Assembly: GCF_042654605.1 (NCBI RefSeq)
Contig: NZ_JBHSGT010000043.1
Location: 117,173 to 181,172 of the forward strand
Length of the DNA stretch: 64,000 bases
DNA from: Enterococcus_I eurekensis
GTDB taxonomy: Bacteria > Bacillota > Bacilli > Lactobacillales > Enterococcaceae
Reading direction: 5' to 3'
Shown here: piece after piece, positions 37,401-45,664 of the stretch
Position numbering within the stretch: the first letter of the stretch is position 1
How the letters are laid out: the number at the start of each line of letters is the position of its first letter
Position numbers and translations under genes: made by a program
The notes under the pieces: model-generated
Seen by the model: only the letters and a program-made list of their open reading frames with translations
Told to the model about the DNA's origin: nothing
The model's database searches: none

Positions 37401-37517
37401 ATGAAAGTAAGACCATCAGTAAAACCAATGTGTGAACATTGTAAAGTAATTCGTCGTAATGGACGCGTTATGGTGATTTGCCCAGCAAATCCAAAACATA
37501 AACAACGTCAAGGATAA
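37401..37517 (+). CDS. rpmJ: 50S ribosomal protein L36
   Basis: 38 aa, MKVRPSVKPMCEHCKVIRRN, the zinc (CxxC-containing) form. Too short for ordinary ORF cut-offs. AGGAGG upstream; 17 bp before rpsM. Confidence 0.97.
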   Translation: MKVRPSVKPMCEHCKVIRRNGRVMVICPANPKHKQRQG

Positions 37518-37534
37518 ACGGAGGTGTAACGAAT

Positions 37535-37900
37535 ATGGCTCGTATTGCAGGAGTAGATATTCCTCGTGATAAACGTGTCGTTGTGTCCCTAACATACATT
37601 TTTGGTATTGGGAATACAACTGCAAAGAAAGTTTTAGCAAACGCTGGCGTTTCTGAAGAAGTTCGAGTTCGTGACTTAACGAATGAACAAACAGATGCTA
37701 TTCGTGCTGAAATCGATAAATTAAAAGTTGAAGGTGATCTTCGTCGTGAAGTGAACTTAAACATCAAACGCTTGATGGAAATCGGTTCATACCGAGGAAT
37801 CCGTCACCGTCGTGGGTTGCCAGTACGTGGACAAAACACTAAAAACAACGCACGTACTCGTAAAGGTCCATCAAAAACAGTTTCAGGTAAGAAAAAATAA
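37535..37900 (+). CDS. rpsM: 30S ribosomal protein S13
   Basis: 121 aa, MARIAGVDIPRDKRVVVSLT; C-terminal basic tail NNARTRKGPSKTVSGKKK contacts P-site tRNA. Confidence 0.98.
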   Translation: MARIAGVDIPRDKRVVVSLTYIFGIGNTTAKKVLANAGVSEEVRVRDLTNEQTDAIRAEIDKLKVEGDLRREVNLNIKRLMEIGSYRGIRHRRGLPVRGQNTKNNARTRKGPSKTVSGKKK

Positions 37901-37927
37901 TTCCTAAGTGAAGGAGGTTAAAACTTC

Positions 37928-38317
37928 ATGGCAGCAAAAAAAGTGAGTCGTAAACGCCGCGTGAAAAAGAATATTGAGACTGGTATTGCACATATCCACT
38001 CAACATTCAACAATACAATCGTGATGATCACTGATACTCATGGTAACGCGTTAGCATGGTCATCAGCTGGTGCATTAGGGTTCAGAGGTAGTAGAAAATC
38101 AACACCATTCGCCGCTCAAATGGCAGCAGAAACTGCTAGTAAAGTAGCAATGGAACATGGATTAAGAAGTGTGGACGTTACTGTTAAAGGTCCTGGTTCA
38201 GGACGTGAAGCAGCAATTCGTTCATTACAAGCAGCAGGTTTAGAAGTGACTGCAATCCGTGACGTAACACCAGTTCCTCATAATGGATGTCGCCCACCAA
38301 AACGCCGTCGTGTTTAA
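37928..38317 (+). CDS. rpsK: 30S ribosomal protein S11
   Basis: 129 aa; VTPVPHNGCRPPKRRRV is the conserved C-terminus. GAAGGAGG upstream. Confidence 0.98.
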   Translation: MAAKKVSRKRRVKKNIETGIAHIHSTFNNTIVMITDTHGNALAWSSAGALGFRGSRKSTPFAAQMAAETASKVAMEHGLRSVDVTVKGPGSGREAAIRSLQAAGLEVTAIRDVTPVPHNGCRPPKRRRV

Positions 38318-38396
38318 TGAGTGCCACTCATTTTGAGTTTCAAAATCACGTCATTGAACAAGACACTTTTCGTTTTGAAAGGGGTAAGAGATAATA

Positions 38397-39335
38397 ATGA
38401 TTGAATTCGAAAAACCAAGAATTGCTAAGATTGATGAAGAGAAAGATTATGGCAAGTTTATTGTAGAACCTCTAGAACGAGGCTACGGAACTACTTTAGG
38501 AAATTCCCTACGTCGTATTTTATTATCTTCTTTACCAGGTGCAGCCATTACTAGTATTCAAATTGATGGTGTGTTACATGAATTTTCAACTGTCAAAGGT
38601 GTAAGAGAAGATGTAGCTCAGATCATTTTAAATATTAAAGGTCTTGCATTAAAAATGTATGGTCAAGAAGAGAAAACTCTTGAAATCGATATTACAGGAC
38701 CAGCTGTCGTAACTGCAGGCGATATTATCGTCGATAGTGACGTAGAAATCCTTAATAAAGATATGTATATTTGTACTGTATCTGAAGGCGCAACTTTCCA
38801 CGCACGTTTAACAGTTAAACCGGGTCGTGGATATGTTCAAGCAGATGAAAACAAAAAAGAAGACATGCCAATCGGTGTGCTTCCAGTTGATTCTATCTAC
38901 ACTCCCGTTCGTCGTGTAAACTACCAAGTAGAAAATACACGTGTAGGACGCCGAGATGATTTTGATAAATTAACAATGGAAATATGGACAGATGGTTCAA
39001 TTGAGCCATTAGATGCAATGAGTTTAGCTGCAAAAATCATGACTGAACATTTAGATATTTTTGTGAATCTGACTGATGAAGCGAAAAACGCTGAAATCAT
39101 GGTTGAAAAGGAAGAAACACAAAAAGAAAAAATGTTAGAAATGACAATTGAAGAATTAGACTTGTCTGTACGTTCATATAACTGTTTAAAACGTGCAGGA
39201 ATTAATTCTGTACAAGAACTAACAAACAAATCTGAGCCAGAAATGATCAAAGTACGTAATTTAGGTCGTAAATCGCTTGAAGAAGTGAAATCTAAGTTAA
39301 GTGATCTAGGTTTAGAATTACGTAAAGACGATTAA
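38397..39335 (+). CDS. rpoA: RNA polymerase alpha subunit
   Basis: 312 aa. N-terminal dimerisation domain with LERGYGTTLGNSLRRILLSS, and a C-terminal domain (about 250-312) with NLGRKSLEEVKSKL that contacts UP elements and activators. Confidence 0.98.
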   Translation: MIEFEKPRIAKIDEEKDYGKFIVEPLERGYGTTLGNSLRRILLSSLPGAAITSIQIDGVLHEFSTVKGVREDVAQIILNIKGLALKMYGQEEKTLEIDITGPAVVTAGDIIVDSDVEILNKDMYICTVSEGATFHARLTVKPGRGYVQADENKKEDMPIGVLPVDSIYTPVRRVNYQVENTRVGRRDDFDKLTMEIWTDGSIEPLDAMSLAAKIMTEHLDIFVNLTDEAKNAEIMVEKEETQKEKMLEMTIEELDLSVRSYNCLKRAGINSVQELTNKSEPEMIKVRNLGRKSLEEVKSKLSDLGLELRKDD

Positions 39336-39358
39336 TTTTTACGAAGGAGGGAAACCAC

Positions 39359-39739
39359 GTGAGTTATCGTAAATTAGGACGCACATCATCACAACGTAAA
39401 GCGATGTTGCGTGATTTAACAACTGATTTAATCATTAATGAACGCATCGTTACGACTGAAGCTCGTGCGAAAGAAATTCGTTCAACTACTGAAAAAATGA
39501 TCACTTTAGGTAAACGTGGTGATTTACATGCACGTCGTCAAGCAGCTGCTTACGTCCGTAACGAAGTTGCAAGCGTGCGTGAAGAAAACGAAGAAATCGT
39601 TGTTGAATCAGCTTTACAAAAGTTATTTAACGACATTGCTCCTCGTTATACAGATCGCCAAGGCGGTTATACTCGTATCTTGAAAACAGAACCAAGACGC
39701 GGAGATGCTGCACCAATGGTTATTATTGAACTAGTTTAA
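39359..39739 (+). CDS. rplQ: 50S ribosomal protein L17
   Basis: 126 aa, GTG start after AAGGAGGGAAACCAC; SYRKLGRTSSQRKAMLRDL is diagnostic. Last ribosomal gene of the cluster. Confidence 0.98.
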   Translation: MSYRKLGRTSSQRKAMLRDLTTDLIINERIVTTEARAKEIRSTTEKMITLGKRGDLHARRQAAAYVRNEVASVREENEEIVVESALQKLFNDIAPRYTDRQGGYTRILKTEPRRGDAAPMVIIELV

Positions 39740-39754
39740 AATCACACTTAATAG

Positions 39755-39783
39755 AAAGTAGAAAAGGCAACTTTTCTACTTTT
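39755..39783 (+). terminator. Hairpin after rplQ
   Basis: AAAGTAGAAAAG-gcaa-CTTTTCTACTTT forms a stable stem-loop ending in T-rich sequence, 15 bp after the rplQ stop. Confidence 0.75.
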
Positions 39784-39810
39784 CTACCATCACTTTGTCG
39801 ATGATTACTT

Positions 39811-39909
39811 TAAGAGTGTTATGATGTTGGAAGGCAACTTCCGAGTCTAGCTCGTCGCTGGCCCCTTGATTATTCAAGGGGTGAGCACTCATCATAAAGT
39901 GTTTTTTTT
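39811..39909 (+). ncRNA. L17 downstream element (L17DE-like structured RNA)
   Basis: Directly after rplQ a multibranched fold is visible: outer helix TTATGATG/CATCATAA (39819-39826 and 39890-39897) enclosing GGAAG-gcaa-CTTCC and the strong hairpin CCCCTTG-attatt-CAAGGGG, then a run of eight T. Position, lineage and architecture match the L17 downstream element known from lactic acid bacteria and Listeria. It may lie in the rplQ 3' UTR; function unknown. The remaining ~140 bp to ecfA1 hold a small ACCTGTC/GACAGGT palindrome and nothing else clear. Confidence 0.75.
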
Positions 39910-40053
39910 GTCCTCGAATACCTGTCAAGACAGGTGCTGGCGGATGGAAAAAAAGAGGAACCAAGAAAGTTCCATGAAAAGGTTCTTAGCATTTGAAAAA
40001 AGCCCCATTTTTTGGTAGTGTTAGTTAGAAATCAAGGAATTAGGAGAATTAGA

Positions 40054-40893
40054 ATGAATCCGATTATTGAGTTAAATAACCTCACTTTTAGATATCACAA
40101 AACAGACGAACGTCCTGCTTTAAACGATGTCTCATTAAAAATTTATCCCGGTGAATGGGTTGCCATTATTGGTCACAACGGCTCAGGGAAATCAACATTA
40201 GCAAAAACAATTAACGGTTTACTTGCGCCAGAAGCAGGTAGTGTTCAAGTGGGGGATTATGCACTGAACGAAGAGAATTTATGGTCGATTCGCCATATGG
40301 TCGGCATGGTTTTCCAGAACCCCGATAACCAATTTGTGGGGGCAACGGTGGAAGACGATGTGGCTTTTGGTATGGAGAATCAAGGGATTCCACGCGAAGA
40401 CATGGTTACTCGTGTGGAAGAAGCATTAAAGCAAGTGCGGATGAATGAATTTGCGACGAGAGAACCCGCACGTCTATCTGGTGGTCAAAAGCAACGCGTA
40501 GCCATTGCAGGTATTGTGGCGCTTCGTCCAGGTATTATTATTTTAGATGAAGCCACAAGCATGCTTGATCCAGAAGGTCGCGAAGAAGTGATTGCGACCA
40601 TCAAAAAAATTAAAGAAGACAATGACTTAACCGTATTATCAATTACGCATGACATTGATGAAGCAGCCAATGCCAATCGTGTGCTAGTGATGCGACAAGG
40701 TGAACTTATCGATGAAGGGACACCAGAAAAGATTTTTTCTGCAGGTCCAAAATTAGTTGAGTTGGGCTTGGACTTACCATTCCCTGAAAAATTAAAATAT
40801 TCGCTCAGTGAAAAAGGCATTGATGTGCCTGAAACCTACTTAACAGAAGAAGGGATGGTGGACTGGTTATGGACATCCGTTTTGAAAAAGTAA
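40054..40893 (+). CDS. ecfA1: ECF transporter ATPase EcfA1
   Basis: 279 aa. Walker A GHNGSGKST (40-48), signature LSGGQKQRVAIAG and Walker B IILDEATSMLDPEG. One of two ATPases that power the shared energy-coupling factor vitamin importers. Start ATG 40054 follows TTAGGAGAATTAGA; an upstream in-frame ATG at 40012 lacks a site. It overlaps ecfA2 by 25 bases. Confidence 0.95.
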   Translation: MNPIIELNNLTFRYHKTDERPALNDVSLKIYPGEWVAIIGHNGSGKSTLAKTINGLLAPEAGSVQVGDYALNEENLWSIRHMVGMVFQNPDNQFVGATVEDDVAFGMENQGIPREDMVTRVEEALKQVRMNEFATREPARLSGGQKQRVAIAGIVALRPGIIILDEATSMLDPEGREEVIATIKKIKEDNDLTVLSITHDIDEAANANRVLVMRQGELIDEGTPEKIFSAGPKLVELGLDLPFPEKLKYSLSEKGIDVPETYLTEEGMVDWLWTSVLKK

Positions 40894-41735
40894 ACTTTAC
40901 CTACCAACCGAATTCACCCTTTGAACAACGCGTTTTACACGATATTGACCTGATAGTACAAGAAGGCTGTTATACGGCACTTGTCGGTCATACAGGTAGT
41001 GGGAAATCAACATTAGTCCAACATTTGAATGCTTTATTGAAACCAACAACCGGTACAGTTCAAATCGGCGATCGGACCATTACACCTGAAACAAGTAACA
41101 AGAATTTAAAACCAATCCGTCAAAAAGTTGGGATTGTTTTCCAATTTCCCGAATCACAATTGTTTGAAGAAACGGTGGCGCGAGATATTGCCTTTGGTCC
41201 ACAAAACTTTGGTGTTTCTGAAGAAGATGCAGCCAAACTTGCAGTTAAAACACTGCAAATGGTTGGTTTAGATGAAAGTTATTTAGAACGTTCACCTTTT
41301 GATTTATCGGGTGGACAAATGCGTCGAGTGGCGATTGCTGGCGTTTTAGCCATGGAACCTGAAGTTTTGGTGTTGGATGAGCCAACAGCTGGTCTGGATC
41401 CACAAGGACGCAAAGAAATGATGGAAATGTTTGCGCGATTACATAAAGAAAACAACATTACGATTGTTTTGGTTACCCATTTAATGGATGATGTGGCCGA
41501 CTATGCTGACTTTGTCTATGTCTTAGAAAAAGGGACAGTTGTTAAACAAGGAAAACCACAAGATGTCTTCCAAGAAGTTGAATGGCTACAAGCGAAACAA
41601 TTAGGCGTACCTACTGCGACAGCTTTTGCTCAAAAGTTGGTTGATAAAGGTTTTGAATTTAATCGCTTGCCACTTACTTCAAATGAATTAGCAGAGATGC
41701 TGGTTGAATTAGGAGGACTTGCTCATGATGAATAA
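40869..41735 (+). CDS. ecfA2: ECF transporter ATPase EcfA2
   Basis: 288 aa. Walker A GHTGSGKST, FQFPESQLFEETV (Q-loop region), LSGGQMRRVAIAG and VLDEPTAGLDPQG. Partner ATPase of EcfA1; gene overlaps both neighbours. Confidence 0.95.
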   Translation: MDIRFEKVNFTYQPNSPFEQRVLHDIDLIVQEGCYTALVGHTGSGKSTLVQHLNALLKPTTGTVQIGDRTITPETSNKNLKPIRQKVGIVFQFPESQLFEETVARDIAFGPQNFGVSEEDAAKLAVKTLQMVGLDESYLERSPFDLSGGQMRRVAIAGVLAMEPEVLVLDEPTAGLDPQGRKEMMEMFARLHKENNITIVLVTHLMDDVADYADFVYVLEKGTVVKQGKPQDVFQEVEWLQAKQLGVPTATAFAQKLVDKGFEFNRLPLTSNELAEMLVELGGLAHDE

Positions 41736-42522
41736 ATTAATACTCGGTCGTTATTTACCAGGTGATTCTTTGATTCACCGGTTAGATCCACGAGCAAAAC
41801 TAGTTGCCAGTTTTTATTTTATTGCCATTATTTTCTTAGCCAATAATTTATGGAGCTATTTATTTTTAGGTGCTTTTACACTCTTTTGTTTATGGCTATC
41901 TAAAATTGATTTTGGCTTCTTCTTAAGAGGCGTGAAACCATTAATCTGGTTAATCTTATTTACAGTAGCCCTTCAAATCTTCTTTACAAGTGGTGGCGAC
42001 GTCTACTGGAAATGGAGCGTCTTTCAATTAACTGAATTTGGTCTGAAAAACGGAATCTTTATTTTCTGTCGTTTCGTTTTAATTATCTTCATGTCAACGC
42101 TCTTAACACTAACAACACCACCATTGGCCTTGTCAGATGCGATTGAATATTTATTGAGACCATTGAAACCGTTAAAAGTTCCAGTTCATGAAATTTCATT
42201 GATGTTATCGATTGCTTTACGTTTTGTTCCAACATTAATGGATGAAACGGAAAAAATCATGAACGCGCAACGAGCACGTGGTGTCGATTTTGGTGAAGGT
42301 AATTTGATTCAAAAAATGAAAGCTGTTATACCGTTGTTAATTCCGCTTTTTGTCAGCAGTTTTAACCGTGCGGATGATTTAGCAACTGCAATGGAAGCAC
42401 GTGGCTACCAAGGTGGCGACGGAAGAACAAAATACCGTATTCTACACTGGAGCACAAAAGACACAATCGTCATTTTGACATTTGCAGTCCTAACGGCAGT
42501 GTTAATGTATATCAGAAATTAA
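41725..42522 (+). CDS. ecfT: ECF transporter transmembrane subunit EcfT
   Basis: 265 aa from ATG 41725, eight bases after AGGAGG. Several hydrophobic helices and two coupling-helix motifs with Ala-Arg-Gly (QRARGVDF and MEARGYQG) that contact the ATPases. It would pair with S-components such as the one at 24958. The hairpin repeat begins on its stop codon. Confidence 0.95.
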   Translation: MMNKLILGRYLPGDSLIHRLDPRAKLVASFYFIAIIFLANNLWSYLFLGAFTLFCLWLSKIDFGFFLRGVKPLIWLILFTVALQIFFTSGGDVYWKWSVFQLTEFGLKNGIFIFCRFVLIIFMSTLLTLTTPPLALSDAIEYLLRPLKPLKVPVHEISLMLSIALRFVPTLMDETEKIMNAQRARGVDFGEGNLIQKMKAVIPLLIPLFVSSFNRADDLATAMEARGYQGGDGRTKYRILHWSTKDTIVILTFAVLTAVLMYIRN

Positions 42523-42638
42523 GGTGATTTTCGAATCGCTTTATCCTGAGCAATTGGAGAGAATGGGCAGAGTCGGCACTTTCGACGGCGACCATTATTG
42601 AAATTGCCGAAGGATAGATACGAAAATCCCGTTCAACC
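42521..42638. repeat. Long-hairpin repeat unit directly after ecfT
   Basis: Same architecture as the 15.4-16.1 kb array with different sequence: GATTTTCG/CGAAAATC outermost, TATCCT/AGGATA outer helix, loop GAG/CCG(A), inner helix CAATT/AATTG. It begins on the ecfT TAA and ends CCCGTTCAACC. Confidence 0.75.
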
Positions 42639-42712
42639 AAGGTGATTTTTGAATTGTTTTAGCCTGAGAGATCGCTTCGAGCTGATATTGTCCGAGGATA
42701 GTGAATGAATCA
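42639..42712. repeat. Degenerate second repeat unit after ecfT
   Basis: Starts AAGGTGATTTTTGAA, keeps GCCTGAG and CCGAGGATA, but the centre is shortened and the arms no longer pair well. Looks like a decayed or recombined copy. Confidence 0.55.
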
Positions 42713-42736
42713 GAATAAAAAGTAAGAATAATAATC

Positions 42737-42769
42737 AAAAGGCTGTGACTTCGGTCATGGTCTTTTTTT
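42737..42769 (+). terminator. Terminator of the ecf operon
   Basis: Hairpin with a C(TTCG)G tetraloop (TGAC-ttcg-GTCA core, AAAG/CTTT base) followed by seven T, just upstream of truA. Confidence 0.8.
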
Positions 42770-42792
42770 GAGGAAAGAAGGATAATCAAAAA

Positions 42793-43533
42793 ATGGTACG
42801 TTATAAAGCAATTATTTCTTATGATGGAACGAATTTTAGCGGGTTTCAGCGTCAGCCGAATGGACGGACCGTTCAAAGTGAGTTGGAAAAGACACTAAGT
42901 AAGATGGCGAGTCAACCAATTGAAGTCCATGCTTCAGGCCGAACAGATGCTGGGGTTCATGCGATTGGACAAGTGATTCACTTTGATTTTCCACATGAAC
43001 GACCGCTTGAGCGGATGCGTTATGGACTTGATACGCAAACGCCAGATGATATCGCCTGTCGTAGTGTTGAACTTGTTGCGGATGATTTTCATGCGCGTTA
43101 CTTGGCAACAGGGAAGACATATGAATTTCGGGTAGACATCGGGAAGCCACGTAGTCCATTTCGTCGTTACTATGCGAGTTATTTTCCATATCCTGTGGAT
43201 GTGGAAAAAATCCAACAAGCCTTACCCGATTTATTAGGGACACATGACTTTACGTCATTTTGCGCATCGGGTAGTTCCGTTGAAGATAAGACACGCAAAA
43301 TTGATGAGGCGAGCCTCGCGGTCAGTCCAGACGGTGATGAGTTAATCTTTACCTTTAGCGGCAATGGCTTCTTGTACAAAATGATACGGATTCTGGTCGG
43401 GACGTTATTAAAAATCGGGAATGGCCGTCTACCAGTCGATGCCATTCCCGGAATTATTGCGGGTAAAGATCGTAATTTAGCGGGACCGACTGCACACCCT
43501 GAAGGACTTTATTTAAAAGAAGTAAGATATTAA
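42793..43533 (+). CDS. truA: tRNA pseudouridine(38-40) synthase
   Basis: 246 aa; modifies the tRNA anticodon arm. Catalytic aspartate is in ASGRTDAGVHA (Asp52). Follows the ecf genes as in most Firmicutes; rplM and rpsI, which often come next, are not in the window, and accessory DNA begins here. Confidence 0.96.
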   Translation: MVRYKAIISYDGTNFSGFQRQPNGRTVQSELEKTLSKMASQPIEVHASGRTDAGVHAIGQVIHFDFPHERPLERMRYGLDTQTPDDIACRSVELVADDFHARYLATGKTYEFRVDIGKPRSPFRRYYASYFPYPVDVEKIQQALPDLLGTHDFTSFCASGSSVEDKTRKIDEASLAVSPDGDELIFTFSGNGFLYKMIRILVGTLLKIGNGRLPVDAIPGIIAGKDRNLAGPTAHPEGLYLKEVRY

Positions 43534-43650
43534 GGTGAATTCATGAGCGTTTTGATACGAGTGATAAGCAAAACTTACAAAAAAATCGTATTTTGATTTT
43601 TATTGAAAGTTAGCTTATTATCGAGTATCAGCTCAGGAATTCCCGTTCAA
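43532..43650. repeat. Long-hairpin repeat unit directly after truA
   Basis: GGTGAATTC/GAATTCCC outermost, GATAC/GTATC outer helix, loop GAG/TCGA, inner helix TGATAAGC/GCTTATTA, then AAAAATC/GATTTTT. Begins on the truA TAA, ends CCCGTTCAATC. Confidence 0.8.
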
Positions 43651-43704
43651 TCAGGTGAATTTATGAGTGCTTTGATACGAGTAACAAGCAAAACAATTCA
43701 AGAT
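43651..43704. repeat. Truncated repeat unit, cut at its centre
   Basis: Repeats the left arm of the previous unit (GGTGAATTTATGAGTGCTTT, GATACGAGTAACAAGC) and stops at GATGC, where sequence matching the far flank of the IS3 element begins. No right arm is present. Confidence 0.7.
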
Positions 43705-43743
43705 GCAAAAAAAGAGCTGGGGAATTTATAAATTCGGTACCGA

Positions 43744-43781
43744 CCCCCGAAAGTTAGAGTAATAAATCTAACTTTCGGGGG
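43744..43781 (+). promoter_or_regulatory. Hairpin at the IS3 left end that can hide the orfA ribosome site
   Basis: A perfect 15-bp stem (43744-43758 with 43767-43781). Its 3' arm ends in GGGGG, which is also the only ribosome-site-like sequence before the orfA ATG at 43789. Read-through from outside would form the hairpin and block transposase translation. Confidence 0.6.
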
Positions 43782-43788
43782 TATTTTT

Positions 43789-44352
43789 ATGGCTAAATAT
43801 AGTGAAGAATTTAAAATAAAGCTTGTTACGGAGTATTTAGATGGAAATATTGGTTATAAATTATTGGCGAAGAAATACAATATGCCTTCTGCAACACCAT
43901 TACAAAATTGGGTAAGAGCTTATAAAACACAAGGGATGGAGGGATTAAAACGAAGAAAAAGGAAGGAAGTATATCCTGTTCAATTTAAATTAAATACGAT
44001 ACAATTTATGTTAGACACAGGTGCTTCTTATCAGGAAACGACTGAACAATTCGGATTAAATAATCCTTCATTAATTTATCGTTGGATGAAAGATTTTAAT
44101 TCTCAAGGGATAGAAGGCTTGAAACCAAAATCAAAGGAGCGACCTTCTATGACTAAGAAACCAAATAAACAAAAGAAAAAGGAAGAAAACAAGTTCACAC
44201 GTGAAGCGGAGTTAGAACGAGAGAATGAACTACTGAGATTAGAAATTGCCTATTTAAAAAAGCTGAGAGCTTTTCGGGAAAATCCGAATGTCTTACTCGA
44301 AAAGCGCAAGCGAAATGGGCATTCGAACTTAAAGAAGAAGGGTTCCGATTAA
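43789..44352 (+). CDS. IS3-family transposase OrfA
   Basis: 187 aa with two helix-turn-helix regions (about 10-50 and 65-105) and a C-terminal leucine-rich coiled coil (AELERENELLRLEIAYLKKL). A slippery A-AAA-AAG at 44256-44262 in this coiled-coil region would allow a -1 frameshift into orfB, whose frame is open well upstream of its own GTG. Confidence 0.9.
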   Translation: MAKYSEEFKIKLVTEYLDGNIGYKLLAKKYNMPSATPLQNWVRAYKTQGMEGLKRRKRKEVYPVQFKLNTIQFMLDTGASYQETTEQFGLNNPSLIYRWMKDFNSQGIEGLKPKSKERPSMTKKPNKQKKKEENKFTREAELERENELLRLEIAYLKKLRAFRENPNVLLEKRKRNGHSNLKKKGSD

Positions 44353-44369
44353 AGGATATTATCCTAGTT

Positions 44370-45182
44370 GTGGGAATTCCCGAAGCAACCTATCACTATC
44401 ATGTCAAGAACTTCGGAAAAGAAGATCTGGATATCGAACTAAAAGAACGCATTACTCACCTATTTAAGGCGTTTCATGAACGTTATGGATATAAACGGAT
44501 TACAGACGAGCTAAAGAAATTAGGATACTGTATTAATCATAAAAAGGTGTATCGCATTATGCGAGAGCTAGGATTAAAGTGTGTAAAATTCATGCGAAAA
44601 TCCCGTAAATACAATTCATATAAAGGAACTACTGGAAAGGTAGCGAAGAATCGATTGGCACGTCGGTTTAGTACACCTATCCCATTTCAGAAACTAGTAA
44701 CTGACATTACGGAATTCAAATGTCTAGGGGAAGAAAAGTTGTATTTAAACCCTATTCTTGATCTATATAATGGAGAAGTGATTGCGTTTGGAATTAAGAA
44801 ACGTCCAACATTAGATTTAGTCATGGAGCCACTAAATGAAACAATAGAGATAATAAAGAATCACGCAACCTACCGTACAACTATCCATTCGGATCAAGGT
44901 TGGCATTACCAACATAATAAATGGGTAAAAACATTAAATAAAAATAATGTATTCCAAAGTATGTCACGTAAAGCAACGTGTGCAGACAATGCTTCGATGG
45001 AGAATTTCTTTGGCATATTAAAACAAGAAATGTATTATGGAGAGAAACTAGTCAGTTATGAAGAATTAAAACGACGAATTAAAGAATACATCTACTGGTA
45101 TAACCACGTACGATCAAAAGTAAAATTGGCTGGACTGAGTCCGGTCGAATACCGAATTCAATCCAGCCAATCAGCTGCATAA
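44370..45182 (+). CDS. IS3-family transposase OrfB (DDE integrase domain)
   Basis: 270 aa as written from GTG; normally made as an OrfAB fusion by -1 frameshifting, the frame continuing upstream as AKWAFELKEEGFRLKD. Catalytic acidic residues are seen in VTDITEF, HSDQGWHY and SMENFFGILKQE. Ends eight bases from the right inverted repeat. Confidence 0.92.
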   Translation: MGIPEATYHYHVKNFGKEDLDIELKERITHLFKAFHERYGYKRITDELKKLGYCINHKKVYRIMRELGLKCVKFMRKSRKYNSYKGTTGKVAKNRLARRFSTPIPFQKLVTDITEFKCLGEEKLYLNPILDLYNGEVIAFGIKKRPTLDLVMEPLNETIEIIKNHATYRTTIHSDQGWHYQHNKWVKTLNKNNVFQSMSRKATCADNASMENFFGILKQEMYYGEKLVSYEELKRRIKEYIYWYNHVRSKVKLAGLSPVEYRIQSSQSAA

Positions 45183-45190
45183 TAAAAACT

Positions 45191-45664
45191 CTAACTTTTA
45201 GGGGTCGCCACCTTCCAGCTCTTTTTTGCATAGTCGTACATTTCGTCCATTTCGGTACGACGATCGATGATTAATTGATTAATTTGTTCTTTAGGCATGT
45301 CAGATGGATTTTTCCCACTGTCATAATTTAAGGATTGATCAAGAATGACGGAATAAGTGACACCATCAGGACCTAAAATTTGAAGTCCGATTTCAGGTGT
45401 AGCGCCGACTGATGGCCAAATAATAAAGGATAAATCATCATTTTTATTTGTAATCGCTAAATTCCCAGTGAAGGTTGGATAGCTAGGCATCGCTACACTC
45501 AAATCATAATTATCCGTCATCAAAAAGTACTCGCCACTCTCATGCATGGGTACCGTTTTGGTATACGGACGATAATTTAAGAAATAATTTCCAGCCCATG
45601 CAAGATGAAAGAGGAGAATCACTCCGAACAACAGACTTAGTAAAATTTTTGTTCTTTTCTTCAT
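45191..45664 (-). CDS. Membrane-anchored protein of unknown function in the bacteriocin module; C-terminus from IS DNA
   Basis: 157 aa: one N-terminal hydrophobic helix (ILLSLLFGVILLFHLAWA), then an extracytoplasmic domain with no family I recognise. It overlaps the ABC ATPase stop by four bases, so it belongs to module 1; immunity or accessory export are guesses. The last four residues (TPKS) and the stop are encoded by the right inverted repeat of the IS3 element, so the native C-terminus has been replaced. Confidence 0.75.
   Translation of the reverse strand: MKKRTKILLSLLFGVILLFHLAWAGNYFLNYRPYTKTVPMHESGEYFLMTDNYDLSVAMPSYPTFTGNLAITNKNDDLSFIIWPSVGATPEIGLQILGPDGVTYSVILDQSLNYDSGKNPSDMPKEQINQLIIDRRTEMDEMYDYAKKSWKVATPKS

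Larger units (their letters stand above)
43741..45207 (+). mobile_element. IS3-family insertion sequence (IS150-like), complete
   Basis: Bounded by 20-bp inverted repeats with two differences (43741-43760 and 45188-45207; CGACCCC at the tips). Two overlapping-frame genes as in IS3 elements. No clear target duplication was found (GTAC side versus CCAC side), so the flanks may have rearranged. Confidence 0.9.
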
